From Acidobacteriota bacterium (GTDB lineage: Bacteria > Acidobacteriota > Blastocatellia > Pyrinomonadales > Pyrinomonadaceae), in the NCBI GenBank assembly GCA_016715115.1, contig JADKBM010000001.1, positions 372,001 through 436,000 on the forward strand: 64,000 nucleotides of DNA, read 5' to 3'. A program made the translations under genes and the position numbers. Of the stretch, positions 17,799 through 26,959 are shown piece after piece. The first letter of the stretch is position 1. Each line of letters begins with the position of its first letter. The notes beneath the pieces were generated by a model. The model had not been told where the DNA came from. It saw only the letters and a list, made by a program, of their open reading frames with translations, and did not search any database.

Positions 17799-18505
17799 GT
17801 ACTGCATATTTCGCACGAACGTGCACACTATTTCGCGCGAAGGTGAACACTATTTCGCGCGAAGGTGAACACCGGATTTCCGGTCGCGGCTGGTCGATGA
17901 ACTGACCGCGGAGCATCATTCTTTTTATCCATTTTCAGGAGGAAAAAAGAATATGCCCGCACATCGGCTTGATATGCGACTAATCAGAGAAGTACTGCGA
18001 TTGAAATACGGAGCGGGGCTTTCGCATCGCGCGATCGCCGCCGCGCTCGGTGTGAGCGTCGGAACGGTTTCGAACTATCTCGGCGCGTTTTTACGGTCGG
18101 GGATGACGTATCCGTTTCCCGGCGAGACGGACGACGAGGAGCTCGGGCGGCGGTTGTTTCGGCAAAGTCCGGCCGCCGGCCGCGCGCGGCCAAGGCTTCC
18201 GGACTTTGCCGAAACAAGGGAGCAGCTGCGCCAGAAGGGCGTGACGCGCCTCCTTCTGTGGGAAGAGTACTCGGCGGGAGCGGGCGACGCGGAAGTGTAC
18301 GGCTACACGCAGTTCTGCGTCCTGTACCGGCGATGGCTCGGGCAGCAGCGTCTGTCGATGCGGCAGACGCACCGGCCGGGCGAGAAGATGTTCGTCGACT
18401 ATTGCGGCAAGACGGTGCCGGTGGTGGACGCGGCGACGGGCGAGGCGCGCGAGGCGCAGATATTCGTCGCCGTGCTCGGGGCGTCGAACTTCACGGGAAT
18501 AGCGC
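17799..18505 (+). mobile_element. IS21-family remnant (left end and 5' istA)
   Basis: Three tandem 22-bp units (about 17799, 17821, 17843; GTGMACACTATTTCGCGCGAAG form) are the multiple terminal repeats typical of an IS21 left end. istA begins at 17953. The element stops abruptly at about 18505 inside istA, with no right end or istB in the window. Confidence 0.8.
17953..18505 (+). pseudogene. istA: istA N-terminal fragment (IS21 transposase)
   Basis: About 184 residues are native. They comprise an N-terminal helix-turn-helix (LSHRAIAAALGVSVGTVSNYLG) and the beginning of the DDE integrase core (GEKMFVDYCGKTVPVVD, IFVAVLGASNFT). After GASNFT the frame runs into unrelated DNA (the antisense of an ADP-ribosylglycohydrolase) and stops at 18630. 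A full IstA is ~500 residues, so this is a dead fragment. SD AGGAGG lies upstream of the start. Confidence 0.85.
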
Positions 18506-18689
18506 CGATTCCGTGTAAGGCTCCGAGGATGTTTCCGGTTATCGCACCGGTGCTGTCGCTGTCTCCCGAGTGGTTTACCGCAAGCAACAAGGCCCCACTG
18601 AGATCATTTTCACTCACTAGCGAACAATAGATCGAGATCGCCAGAGCTTCTTCGCCGACCCAACCCCCGCCTAGGACAGAAACGCGCAA
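18500..18689 (-). pseudogene. ADP-ribosylglycohydrolase C-terminal fragment
   Basis: On the minus strand LGGGWVGEEALAISIYCSL and LLLAVNHSGDSDSTGAITGN are the near-diagnostic C-terminal motifs of the DraG/ADP-ribosylglycohydrolase family, including the metal-binding D-S-D. The fragment is cut on its 3' side by the IS21 remnant (about 18505). Its 5' part is missing beyond about 18700, where another palindromic element begins. It marks a former gene removing ADP-ribose from proteins, destroyed by insertion and deletion. Confidence 0.8.
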
Positions 18690-18706
18690 TGCTGAAACAC
18701 GTACGA

Positions 18707-18803
18707 AGTAAGCGTGCCCGCTCGCAGCGCGAGCGATCCGCTGTCATCGCGAACGCGACCGATCACCAGGCGTCGGCCGGGCCGCGGGCCGTGCACGCTT
18801 ACT
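18707..18803. repeat. 97-bp inverted-repeat element
   Basis: AGTAAGCGTGC at 18707-18717 and GCACGCTTACT at 18793-18803 are perfect 11-bp inverted ends around a GC-rich core. It abuts the broken ADP-ribosylglycohydrolase. Possibly a MITE-like insertion that removed the gene's 5' part. Confidence 0.5.
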
Positions 18804-19302
18804 GAAGTGCGCGTTTCCGCAGTCCGATCCCCGGGCTTCAATTTCAATGGTCCCCGCGTCTGACGTCGCCGGTGGCCGGGATCCGTCATAAGCGTTCGAC
18901 GGACTTCGATCGATGTTGGCCCCGGCTGCCCAATTCCGGTTACGGAGGAATCCCGAATCCCCGTAGTCGTAAGGGCACGGGCAAACCGTGTTAACTAGAC
19001 GAAGCCATATTACATTCGACCGCGCAGTCTGACAAGATATTTTTGAGCCGTGCAAAACGAACGTGTTCTGCCTCAAGACGAAATCCGCGAAGTCTTGCCA
19101 ATCTCAATCGAACAAATTCGAAAGCCAAGATTCGGTAGTTTTTTTCGTTTTGGATGAAAGGCATTGCCAATTTCTGACATTACTGTAGATGACGAGCAAC
19201 GCCTAAAGAGAGAATTCGTTGAACCCAAGCCGACAATGAAGGCAAAAACGCTCAAAAGACGCGATAAATCGGACAATTCGGGCGAGAGAAGGGAGAAATA
19301 CA
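18804..19302. other. intergenic region, no gene seen
   Basis: A 499-bp stretch between the IR element and the ORF at 19303. No supported coding region. GGGAG precedes the next start. Confidence 0.5.
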
Positions 19303-20781
19303 ATGAGACTAAAAAAACACCAAATGATCGCGGCGCTGATAATAGCGCTTTTCGCCTGCGGCTTGTCCGCGGCGCAAAACGCGGCGGAAGAAGCGGCGAT
19401 CAGTATTGAAAAAGAAGGCAGAACGGTTTCGATCACGGACGCGACCGTTCTAGAGGACGGCAGACGCGTTTTGGTGATTGAGAAAAACGAAACGGTCAAG
19501 CTCGTTTTGCCTTCCGGCGTATCGGTCGAGAGCTCGGATTTGAATTCTGTCCTGGTCATTAACGACTCGATCCTATTGGGGAAAAAGGAGAATACCGAAG
19601 CCGTAATTGCTGCAAAAAAAGCCGGCAAGGAAATCGCTATCAAGGGAGTGATAAAGCTCGTTGTTAGGGTTGTCGAGGTCGACTTCACTCGACAGATTAT
19701 CGCCGAGTCCACTTTTTTGCCTTACAAATCGGTCAAAGACAATTTCGGAAAGAAGTTCGCTCAGTCTTACTTTGTCGTTCAGGTCGACATTCGAAACGAG
19801 AAGCTAAGCAAGCAATTCATCGTTCAAACGCTAGATGTGATCATTGATCCTAACCAGTGTCAGAACGGAAGGTATCTCTACCGCGACTTTAACGAATCCC
19901 TTTGCACGGCCATTTTTGAAAAATACTTCATCTTTCCTTCGACGCAGCAAGGAATCCGTCGCGATGAAGTGATCGGCATGGCGAAAGCCGATCTCGGTCG
20001 AAGCAATCGGAATCTCGGGTTTCGTGCGCTTTCATTTACGGCCAGCATGGGAACCGTTCTATCCGGCTTCAAAGGGCTGATCGGCACCGATGGCCTATTG
20101 GGAATCAACGTTTTGGGTACAACCGTTTCCGATGCGGCGAAGGCGTTGTTCCCGGACAGTTCCGCCGAAAAGCTGGAGAACGTCAAGAGCGCGCTTCCGA
20201 CCGAAGACGTGATCATAAAGAGCAAGGAGTCGAAAACGTTCAACATCTTCATTCCGACCGATCAGATTTTTTACGACCAATCGTGGCAGGATTACATAAA
20301 GCCTGCACGCGACGCGGACGCCAGCGCCTACGCACTCAAGAAGGTGTTGAAATTGCTGCTGCTTTCAACCGCGACGGGCGTTCTGGTCGACAACGACGCG
20401 CCAAAGGTGAAGGTTCAATCCGACGATGCGCTTGGCAAGGTGGCGGATAAGTTCGAAATCATACGCGCATTTCCGGAAGATGTAGTGAAGCGCAATGAGA
20501 AGGCACTCAAGATTCTCATGGACCTTGAATCGACGCTTCGTGATCCGGATCCGAAGAAGAGTCAGGCGGCCGAAAAAACTCTAAAAGACATCGTCAGGGA
20601 ATTGCGCAACGATCCGTTTTTCGAAGGATATTTCAACGCAAAGAAAAAGGACATTTCAACCGGCGCGGGAATCGTAAAGGCGATCGATGAGTTATCACGA
20701 CAGCTCTTCACCGAAGATGCAAATGATAAATCAGGGCGGATCAAAAAACTCGAGGAAACGATCATCCTGCGTGCACTTTAA
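19303..20781 (+). CDS. secreted protein of unknown function
   Basis: 492 residues, ATG with GGGAGAAA upstream. The signal peptide is MIAALIIALFACGLSAAQN. The body is a mixed alpha/beta protein. An N-terminal beta-rich region (to ~190: VSITDATVLEDGRRVLVIEK, KLVVRVVEVDFTRQIIAE) is followed by a helical C-terminal half ending RIKKLEETIILRAL. Two cysteines (DPNQCQNG, ESLCTAIF) may pair. I do not recognise the family. A small ORF follows 17 bp later, so the two are likely co-transcribed. It sits between mobile debris and the CRISPR operon (convergent). Confidence 0.7.
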   Translation: MRLKKHQMIAALIIALFACGLSAAQNAAEEAAISIEKEGRTVSITDATVLEDGRRVLVIEKNETVKLVLPSGVSVESSDLNSVLVINDSILLGKKENTEAVIAAKKAGKEIAIKGVIKLVVRVVEVDFTRQIIAESTFLPYKSVKDNFGKKFAQSYFVVQVDIRNEKLSKQFIVQTLDVIIDPNQCQNGRYLYRDFNESLCTAIFEKYFIFPSTQQGIRRDEVIGMAKADLGRSNRNLGFRALSFTASMGTVLSGFKGLIGTDGLLGINVLGTTVSDAAKALFPDSSAEKLENVKSALPTEDVIIKSKESKTFNIFIPTDQIFYDQSWQDYIKPARDADASAYALKKVLKLLLLSTATGVLVDNDAPKVKVQSDDALGKVADKFEIIRAFPEDVVKRNEKALKILMDLESTLRDPDPKKSQAAEKTLKDIVRELRNDPFFEGYFNAKKKDISTGAGIVKAIDELSRQLFTEDANDKSGRIKKLEETIILRAL

Positions 20782-20798
20782 CTTAGAGGAGAAAAATT

Positions 20799-21068
20799 AT
20801 GTCAATCGTCAAACATCTTGATCCCGGCCACAGTTCACTTTCCCAGCTTCAGGGGACCTGCAATACCCTTGAACGCGGGCTGAGAGCCAAACTGAAGTCG
20901 CTGCAGGCGGCCACCAACCCGGATAACGCCAAGATCACCGTCGCAACTTTTGAGGAGTTCGACGGCCCGAAAAGCGAACTCGGGAAGGCAAAGCTCGACC
21001 CCGGCGAGGGTCATACGGCCTTCATAAATAATGAAGTCGTGAAGATCTCAATCACTCGCAGTTCGTAA
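20799..21068 (+). CDS. small protein of unknown function
   Basis: 89 residues with an SD (AGAGGAGAAA) 6-7 nt before the ATG. Soluble, no signal. Sequence MSIVKHLDPGHSSLSQLQG at the start; later DPGEGHTAFINNEVVKISI. No family recognised. It is probably one operon with the upstream secreted protein. The good SD and gene-like codon use support it as real. Confidence 0.65.
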   Translation: MSIVKHLDPGHSSLSQLQGTCNTLERGLRAKLKSLQAATNPDNAKITVATFEEFDGPKSELGKAKLDPGEGHTAFINNEVVKISITRSS

Positions 21069-21470
21069 AGAGATTCGGCAAATTGGCCGAGGGAATAATA
21101 GGCACCGAACTTGTGCCAAACCGTTCCGGCCGACCAAGCCTGCGCAGTTGCGGTCGGCCGGCCGCGGTGTGCGCCCAAATCGAATTATGCGCGGGCTACG
21201 CCGACAAGGCATTTGGCGCTTCATCAAATTGGTTGAATTCAACTCGATCGCGCCCTCGGTGATGTTGGCGGACTGAGTCAAGTACGAAAGAATCTTCTGA
21301 TTCCAGTCATCGATCCGCAGTGATATGTCACCTAGGAGTGGCACCACGCGTCGACCGCTCCGACGCAGTGCACGCATACTCCGCGCTTCCCCAGTCCCTG
21401 ATCGTTTCTTCCGTGTCGACACGACCGCTTGAGTTCGAGACCGAGCGCCACCGCAGCGGCATTCCGGGCT
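21069..21470. other. intergenic region between convergent genes
   Basis: A 402-bp gap. A GC-rich palindromic stretch (GCGGTCGGCCGGCCGC near 21152-21167) could terminate transcription. A minus-strand frame (about 21216-21422: RRVVPLLGDISLRIDDWNQ and following) looks weakly protein-like and may be a pseudogene scrap. I do not call it. Confidence 0.45.
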
Positions 21471-23573
21471 TCACAACTCGTTCAATGTTGGAAGGCCAAG
21501 GTTCGAAATCCGGTTCAGGCTCTGGCGAGCTGTTTCGTTTGCGACGAACCACTTGAAAGTCTCTTCTTCCGGATCTTGGCCTCTGATTACCGGATACCGT
21601 ACCGGCTGCGTCACGTTGTTGGGGTTGCCGAGAACCGACAGCGCACTGCTGATCTCGCTCGACACTGACGACGAAAAGCAACTTCGAATGTTCTCAAGGT
21701 CGTCATCGGGCATATTCGGCTCCGCTTTTTTCTCGAGCTCATAAATGTCGGGAATTTTGTCATCCCACAAAACGGAGGACTTCCAGACCGTCCCGTAACG
21801 AGATGAAAGAACTCCATCCGCGGAATATCGATTAGCGCGATCCACCAAGAATAATCCTACCGGATCGAGTCGAACCGTGCCGAGCCCCAACGGCTTACCC
21901 AACCCCAACTTGTGCCAGTATTCGAGATAGGGTCGAACGGCGAAAATCAAGGCTGCCAATTCGGCTGTGCTCAGATTCGAGAAGTCGATATGAAAATAGA
22001 AAACCGCCCCTCCCTTTACCGGCTTCACTTTCATTTTGAGATTTCTTCGTTCTTGCGAATGTCGCGTTGCCCAAGGACGAACCTCGTTAGACCGATCGTG
22101 GATATAAAACTTACGTCCATGTGGCCGGCACGATGTGGAGTTCAGATTCTTTTTGGCAATGAACGTATCGTCCGGCTTCTTGAAGTAAAGTGCCGGCGAC
22201 GGGGGCTTTGGCGCCGACAACGCCCTGAGTAGAGTGAAGCCGTCATCAGCCGGATTCAAATCGAGGCATTCCTCCATCGACTTCGGCTGTTGAAGTGTTC
22301 CATCAGTCCGACGAAGTGAATGAAGCATTCCCGCCGACGGCAGTATCCGACCCGCAAGTGAAAGTTGCGGTTCATCGTCGTTAGCGTGAACTTGATCTTC
22401 GGTAGCCGATGATTGAACGAACCCAAACATCTGTTCGGCGATCGTAATGAGCTTTCGATCCGAATTGAAAGGGATCAGTTCGGGATCAACGGCTTTGAAG
22501 AAATCAAAGGTAGTGTCCGGCTTGTCAACCGGATCATTCGGACCCCGGACCAGATCCCGCCAAATTGACGAGAATGAAACTTCGTTGACCAAATTCCCGT
22601 CTCTATCGGCCGTTCGGTAGTAAACCAAATCGCCGGTCCGAAGTCGTAGCGTTTCGTCGCTCCCACGTTCGGTACCGGAAGGCTGAAATGGCAGCAACGG
22701 CCCGTCGGACTCTCTGTGATCCGACCGCAGATCCGCAAGAACATGGAAACGATTGATTGCTTCGTTCGCAACTTTTAAAAGCCCACGCTCGGCGTCTAGA
22801 TCGCCATCTTCACCCTGATCCCAGAATATAAAAAGCTCGTATTTTCGCCCCAACTCCGCAAATTCAGCTTGCCGCTCCGGATTCCACATAACGCGAAGAA
22901 AACCACGCTCGTAATTGTCCCGTTCGCGAGGTTGTTTGCTCACACGAGAGCGATATTCGGCTTCGGAGATCGGTTCGACAGTCGTCGGATCATCGACATC
23001 CTTCGAAAGATAATAAAACTTCTGATCGTCGAATTTGAACGTTGAAAAACGGCCAGGGTTTGCCAACTGAAGCCTGATACAGCCCCCGGATACCATTCCT
23101 CGAATCCTCGGATCGAATCGGAACTTACACAAGGGCCTGAGACGATAGTCGTCACTGCCTTTCTTGATTATCATTCCAATATGGTGCATCGCTTCCTGCG
23201 GCGTCTTCCGAAACGAATATGTCTGGTCCTGCAAAACTCGTAACGCCGAATTGCTTGCCGCCTCAACAATCGAAGAGAGCATCCCGCGGATGGTCGTCGC
23301 CGGAATCGCCGGGAAATCTCCAATTTCAAATTGATCGACGATCGTCGGTTCCCGACCCTCCGGATCTGAATGTTGTTGACCGCCGACGACGAAAGGAGTC
23401 TCCGATTCCAACCTGCAAACCAATCGGCCAGAAAAGCAATTCTCGGAGTAGCGGTCATGAGTCACGTTTCCCAACTCACCACGTCCGCCGTTTTTGAACT
23501 CACTCACTTTCAGATCGTCAATTCGATCTTCCTTTCTTACCGGCACAAAATGATACGGATTGTGAAATGGCAT
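21471..23573 (-). CDS. TIGR03986-type RAMP CRISPR protein
   Basis: 700 residues, starting MPFHNPYHFVPV, the N-terminal signature I associate with the TIGR03986 RAMP family. A Cas7-like N-part has RLESETPFVVGGQQ and IPATTIRGMLSSIVEAASN. A glycine-rich loop (LGLGKPLGLGTVRLDP, ~565-580) closes a ferredoxin-like fold in the C-part. Two-domain RAMP proteins of this size form part of type III backbones. It is last in the leftward operon corA-like/cas10/RAMP/RAMP/this gene, 17 bp after the previous stop. Its exact position in the complex is unknown. Confidence 0.82.
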   Translation of the reverse strand: MPFHNPYHFVPVRKEDRIDDLKVSEFKNGGRGELGNVTHDRYSENCFSGRLVCRLESETPFVVGGQQHSDPEGREPTIVDQFEIGDFPAIPATTIRGMLSSIVEAASNSALRVLQDQTYSFRKTPQEAMHHIGMIIKKGSDDYRLRPLCKFRFDPRIRGMVSGGCIRLQLANPGRFSTFKFDDQKFYYLSKDVDDPTTVEPISEAEYRSRVSKQPRERDNYERGFLRVMWNPERQAEFAELGRKYELFIFWDQGEDGDLDAERGLLKVANEAINRFHVLADLRSDHRESDGPLLPFQPSGTERGSDETLRLRTGDLVYYRTADRDGNLVNEVSFSSIWRDLVRGPNDPVDKPDTTFDFFKAVDPELIPFNSDRKLITIAEQMFGFVQSSATEDQVHANDDEPQLSLAGRILPSAGMLHSLRRTDGTLQQPKSMEECLDLNPADDGFTLLRALSAPKPPSPALYFKKPDDTFIAKKNLNSTSCRPHGRKFYIHDRSNEVRPWATRHSQERRNLKMKVKPVKGGAVFYFHIDFSNLSTAELAALIFAVRPYLEYWHKLGLGKPLGLGTVRLDPVGLFLVDRANRYSADGVLSSRYGTVWKSSVLWDDKIPDIYELEKKAEPNMPDDDLENIRSCFSSSVSSEISSALSVLGNPNNVTQPVRYPVIRGQDPEEETFKWFVANETARQSLNRISNLGLPTLNEL

Positions 23574-23590
23574 AATTTCTCCTATTTGCC

Positions 23591-25165
23591 CTAAACCATC
23601 GCGGCCAGGGCCTTGACCGCCGATTTAAGCGATCGGGTCGGATTCTCACTGGTCAAAGGGAATCCCTGATTCAATTCCTTCACGAACTCCGAAACGCTGC
23701 GATCATTGCTCGTGACACCGGTAATCGACGCGCGGCACCGGCCATAGCCTTTCGCGCTGCCCAAGCCGAATGTGATGTCGCCTTCGGCCAGATCGCGGAG
23801 CGTCAGGACAAGCAGTCCGAGCGCTGCGTTCCGATCGCCCGTACGCGAAAAAGCGTTGAGGTCGATTTTGATCGATCCTTTGAGTTTCGGCCGAAATCTG
23901 GTTGTGGCGTTGAACTTCGCCGAATGCGCGCTGCCGCCCGTAAAGCGGTCGATCGCGACGAATTCCTGGATTTTGATCGGACCGTTGTCCTCCGCGCTGT
24001 CCGTCTCGGGCATGAAATCCGTCACGTCGAACGGCGAACGCCAACCTGGCGCGCCGAACATCTGGCATGCGGGGCACAACTTGCCGGCAACCTCGGCAAT
24101 GTCCTTTATCGCGCCGCACGCCGGTTCAGGGCCGCCGCCGTCGGGATGGCACGCCGCATCGTTGCCGCCGATGGTTCTCAATATCCGTTCTGCTTGACTT
24201 CTAAACGCCCCCCGAAACGATCGCGCCGGAAGCAGCGTCAACCCATTGCTGTCGTAAAGCGGGAAATGGTCGGGTTTGTCCGCCCCCTTTCCTGTTTGCG
24301 AAGTGTCGTTTACGAGGAAATTCGAATCGAATTCGAGCCGGAGTCCAATCTCCAACATAGGCGTGGAACCGACGGCGCGGGCCGCAATCGCACGGCTGAT
24401 GATGCCCTCAAATTCATCCTTTGGCAGTTCGCGGTGAATCCCGTATCCGACCGTCAAGCAACCGCCTTTCGCCCATTGATCGAGTGCGTCCTTATCAAGC
24501 ACCGTGATCCTCTCCGGTTTCCAACTGAATCGCCCCCAGCCGTTTCCGGTCTCCGCGCCGAGCGTTAACCGGCCATGGTTGAATCCTTCGAGCAACCCCA
24601 GCATCACTTCGATTTCATCAAATCCGGACTCGCCATTGGTATCCTGTCCGCCGATCCGCAAACTGAACCCGGCGCCAGCGGGAACAAATTCGGTGTGGAA
24701 CAACTTGTTCTCACTGACCGTTTTTGTCCGTCGCGCGATCTGTGTCGATGCGGCGACGCCTGTACGCCGTTTTTCATGCCAATATGGCGGCTTGTGTGCC
24801 GGGTCCGGCCAAGTTGCCCCGTCAGACGGTCGGACCATCGAGGCATCGAAGAAATCGGCCTTTCCGCCAACTGAATCCTCTTCTTTGGGATCGGGTGATC
24901 CGAAGATCCGATCGACGAAATCAGAGTCAGATGCGTCTTCCGCAAAAGCCCGGAGCTTCCCCTTGATCGTCGCGCCGGGGATGTAGGGCTTGCCGTCGAC
25001 GTCGACGCAGAGTGCCGTTACTTCGACAGGTTTTTTCGTCTTTTCATTCACTAAACCCTCGCGCTCGACCGTCTCACCGCTGCCTGAGTGGAATGGCGAG
25101 GTTGTCGTCAGCTTCCCTTCAATCAACCATCGGCGCGTGAACTTTGCGGGCTTCTTTTCCGTCAT
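23591..25165 (-). CDS. double Cas7-like RAMP protein (fused Cas7-Cas7)
   Basis: 524 residues from the ATG at 25165, which overlaps the previous stop as ATGA; the longer frame to 25249 is unlikely. There are two Cas7/Csm3-like domains. Domain 1 (~10-250) has LTTTSPFHSGSGE, IPGATIKGKLRAFAE, IFGSP and GAETGNGWGRF. Domain 2 (~265-524) has LRLEFDSNFLVND, LLPARSFRGAFRSQAERIL, the Csm3-like cysteine loop LCPACQMFGAPGW and GLGSAKGYGRC. CxxC plus upstream cysteines (CHPD, ACGA) may bind zinc. Cas7 fusions reduce gene number in type III-D/E-like systems. Asp residues that would cut target RNA cannot be assigned without alignment. Confidence 0.82.
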   Translation of the reverse strand: MTEKKPAKFTRRWLIEGKLTTTSPFHSGSGETVEREGLVNEKTKKPVEVTALCVDVDGKPYIPGATIKGKLRAFAEDASDSDFVDRIFGSPDPKEEDSVGGKADFFDASMVRPSDGATWPDPAHKPPYWHEKRRTGVAASTQIARRTKTVSENKLFHTEFVPAGAGFSLRIGGQDTNGESGFDEIEVMLGLLEGFNHGRLTLGAETGNGWGRFSWKPERITVLDKDALDQWAKGGCLTVGYGIHRELPKDEFEGIISRAIAARAVGSTPMLEIGLRLEFDSNFLVNDTSQTGKGADKPDHFPLYDSNGLTLLPARSFRGAFRSQAERILRTIGGNDAACHPDGGGPEPACGAIKDIAEVAGKLCPACQMFGAPGWRSPFDVTDFMPETDSAEDNGPIKIQEFVAIDRFTGGSAHSAKFNATTRFRPKLKGSIKIDLNAFSRTGDRNAALGLLVLTLRDLAEGDITFGLGSAKGYGRCRASITGVTSNDRSVSEFVKELNQGFPLTSENPTRSLKSAVKALAAMV

Positions 25166-26949
25166 TGCATCCCTCCTTTGCCGGGTCCGGCAGCATAAAC
25201 GCGGACTTCGCCGTAGCCGTTTTCCGGAATGTACGGGTTCGATTTCCAATCGATTCCGTGGCGACCGCGGACCGACTTATCCAACGGCAAGCCACGCGAA
25301 ACCGCTTTCGTCAATTCGCCAAGATCAAGCCCGTCTTTCTTCAACGCAAAAACGCTTCCCGCTTCCGTTAAGAGGAACGGCATGTACTTCCCGCCGTCGC
25401 CGAACCGCTTCCAGACATACTCGCCGCCTGCAAGCCGCTGACGCGCGAAGTAATGCGAAAGCTCCGGTTTGCCCGGCAGTTCAGACCAGTAGTTCCGATA
25501 GGCCTCGGACAATTCTTCCGCACCCGAAAACTCGTCAAGATTCGACGGGTCAAGCATAAGCGCCGGTGTCTGAAGATACACAAACACAAACCTCTCATCC
25601 GACGGTGCCGCAACTTCAGCATCTCTGAAAATACCGGAGCCAAGCTTGATATCCGCCCGAGCTTTGGTCTTGCCGAGGAATCGCAGCGTGCCGAGACATT
25701 CGATTAGATGATTCAATTGCTGAATTGTCCGAAAACGCTCGGAATCGTCCTCAATGTCGCCGAAATCAATTCGCCCGAGCCATTTGTGCCCGTCGGGAAT
25801 CACCATTTGATATGCGAACAGATTTTCGTCCATTGCTTTGCGACGATCCCGATCGTGCCGGTTTCTCACTTCGAGCTTCGTCGGCGGCAAATCCCAGGCA
25901 AACAATTTCTCAGCCTCATTCCAGCGTTCGCGCTTCCAATCCATCTGGAATGCGGGCGCAGCACCGTCGAGCAGGCAAGCTTCCGATACGGCCGCCAGAT
26001 CAACGAGCGGCGTGTCTTTCTTGCCCGCGGCCATCGAAAACGGAATCGCGAGTGGTCGCGTGTTCGAGCCTGCAGGCGCCGGCATCGCGTGCGTGAACCG
26101 GATCTTTTCAAAATTGCGCCAAAGATCGGCATATTCCGCGCGCGGTGAGTCGATTGTGTTGTTGATCCCTTCAGCCGGGTCAGTGCCCAAAAAGGCGAGC
26201 CACGACGTCGCGAAGCAGCCCTTGATCGCGCCGCCCGTGATTATTTTGTCAGATTCGAACGTGTTCTCGGCGATCTGATCCTTGGTCAGACAAAACGGTG
26301 ATTCGGGCCGGATGACAAAATCAAGTGTCAGCGGCGCGGCGTTCGGAACGGCGTTCAAATTTACCGTTGACGTCATTTCCCTTTCGCCCGGATCGATTCT
26401 GACATCCGTCAATTCGCCGAACCCAACGCTTTTTTCGGCGCCGAGACAGGTCATGAACGCGAGTCCGCGCCGGAGTATGCGTTCCTTTGCTTTCGACTCA
26501 TTCCGATCAACGGCAAAAAACCGCACCTTTCCGGTAAAATCAACCGGACTTCCCGGCGCAAACGGTGAATCGATCACGAGCAGCGCGTTGTGCATTACAG
26601 CCCGTCGATGATCATCGATCTGAATACGGTAGGATTTGGCCTCCGACCCGCCGGACTTCGGATGTATGAGATTCGTGAACTCGAGCGTTCCGCGATTCGG
26701 ACGATATGATCCTGGGTCCGCCTCGTCGCCCATCAGTTCCGCCCATTCATTGCGGGAAATGCCGCCAAGGTCCTCCTGTTCAAGAAACGATTGTTTGAGC
26801 CGCCCTTTTACAAGCGATCGCGGCAGTAGGTAATCGCCGTTTTCATCACGAGCGAACGAGGCGTCGATTCCGTAGCCGCCGGCTGAGGTAGATTTTGTCA
26901 GAACGGGAGCGCGGAACGTGAGCGTTATAGTCAGGGTTACATCTATCAT
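25162..26949 (-). CDS. double RAMP protein (Cas7/Cas5-like; Csx10-like candidate)
   Basis: 595 residues. The N-terminal RAMP (~1-205) has LTITLTFRAPVLTKSTSAGG, LPRSLVKGRLKQSF and a Gly-rich GAEKSVGFGELTDV. A second RAMP (~215-595) has LDFVIRPESPFCLTK, KIITGGAIKGCFATSWLAFLG, and a terminal ENGYGEVRVYAAGPGKGG. The organisation (two ferredoxin folds, retained basic helix KGRLKQ and KGCF) resembles Csx10/Cas5-like or fused Cas7-Cas5 subunits; I cannot decide which. The start is 10 bp after the cas10 stop and the end overlaps the next gene by 4 nt, so stoichiometric expression is likely. Confidence 0.78.
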   Translation of the reverse strand: MIDVTLTITLTFRAPVLTKSTSAGGYGIDASFARDENGDYLLPRSLVKGRLKQSFLEQEDLGGISRNEWAELMGDEADPGSYRPNRGTLEFTNLIHPKSGGSEAKSYRIQIDDHRRAVMHNALLVIDSPFAPGSPVDFTGKVRFFAVDRNESKAKERILRRGLAFMTCLGAEKSVGFGELTDVRIDPGEREMTSTVNLNAVPNAAPLTLDFVIRPESPFCLTKDQIAENTFESDKIITGGAIKGCFATSWLAFLGTDPAEGINNTIDSPRAEYADLWRNFEKIRFTHAMPAPAGSNTRPLAIPFSMAAGKKDTPLVDLAAVSEACLLDGAAPAFQMDWKRERWNEAEKLFAWDLPPTKLEVRNRHDRDRRKAMDENLFAYQMVIPDGHKWLGRIDFGDIEDDSERFRTIQQLNHLIECLGTLRFLGKTKARADIKLGSGIFRDAEVAAPSDERFVFVYLQTPALMLDPSNLDEFSGAEELSEAYRNYWSELPGKPELSHYFARQRLAGGEYVWKRFGDGGKYMPFLLTEAGSVFALKKDGLDLGELTKAVSRGLPLDKSVRGRHGIDWKSNPYIPENGYGEVRVYAAGPGKGGMQ

Positions 26950-26959
26950 TTTTCCTCCG

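Noticed and set aside
21048..21422. 124-codon minus-strand ORF downstream of the TIGR03986 gene
   Set aside because: Only a short part looks protein-like; no SD, no family, and it overlaps the end of the small gene at 20799. Possible pseudogene scrap only.
23924..25559. Plus-strand ORFs opposite the RAMP genes
   Set aside because: Antisense shadows with high Arg/Ser content; the minus-strand genes overlap by ATGA and carry clear RAMP motifs.
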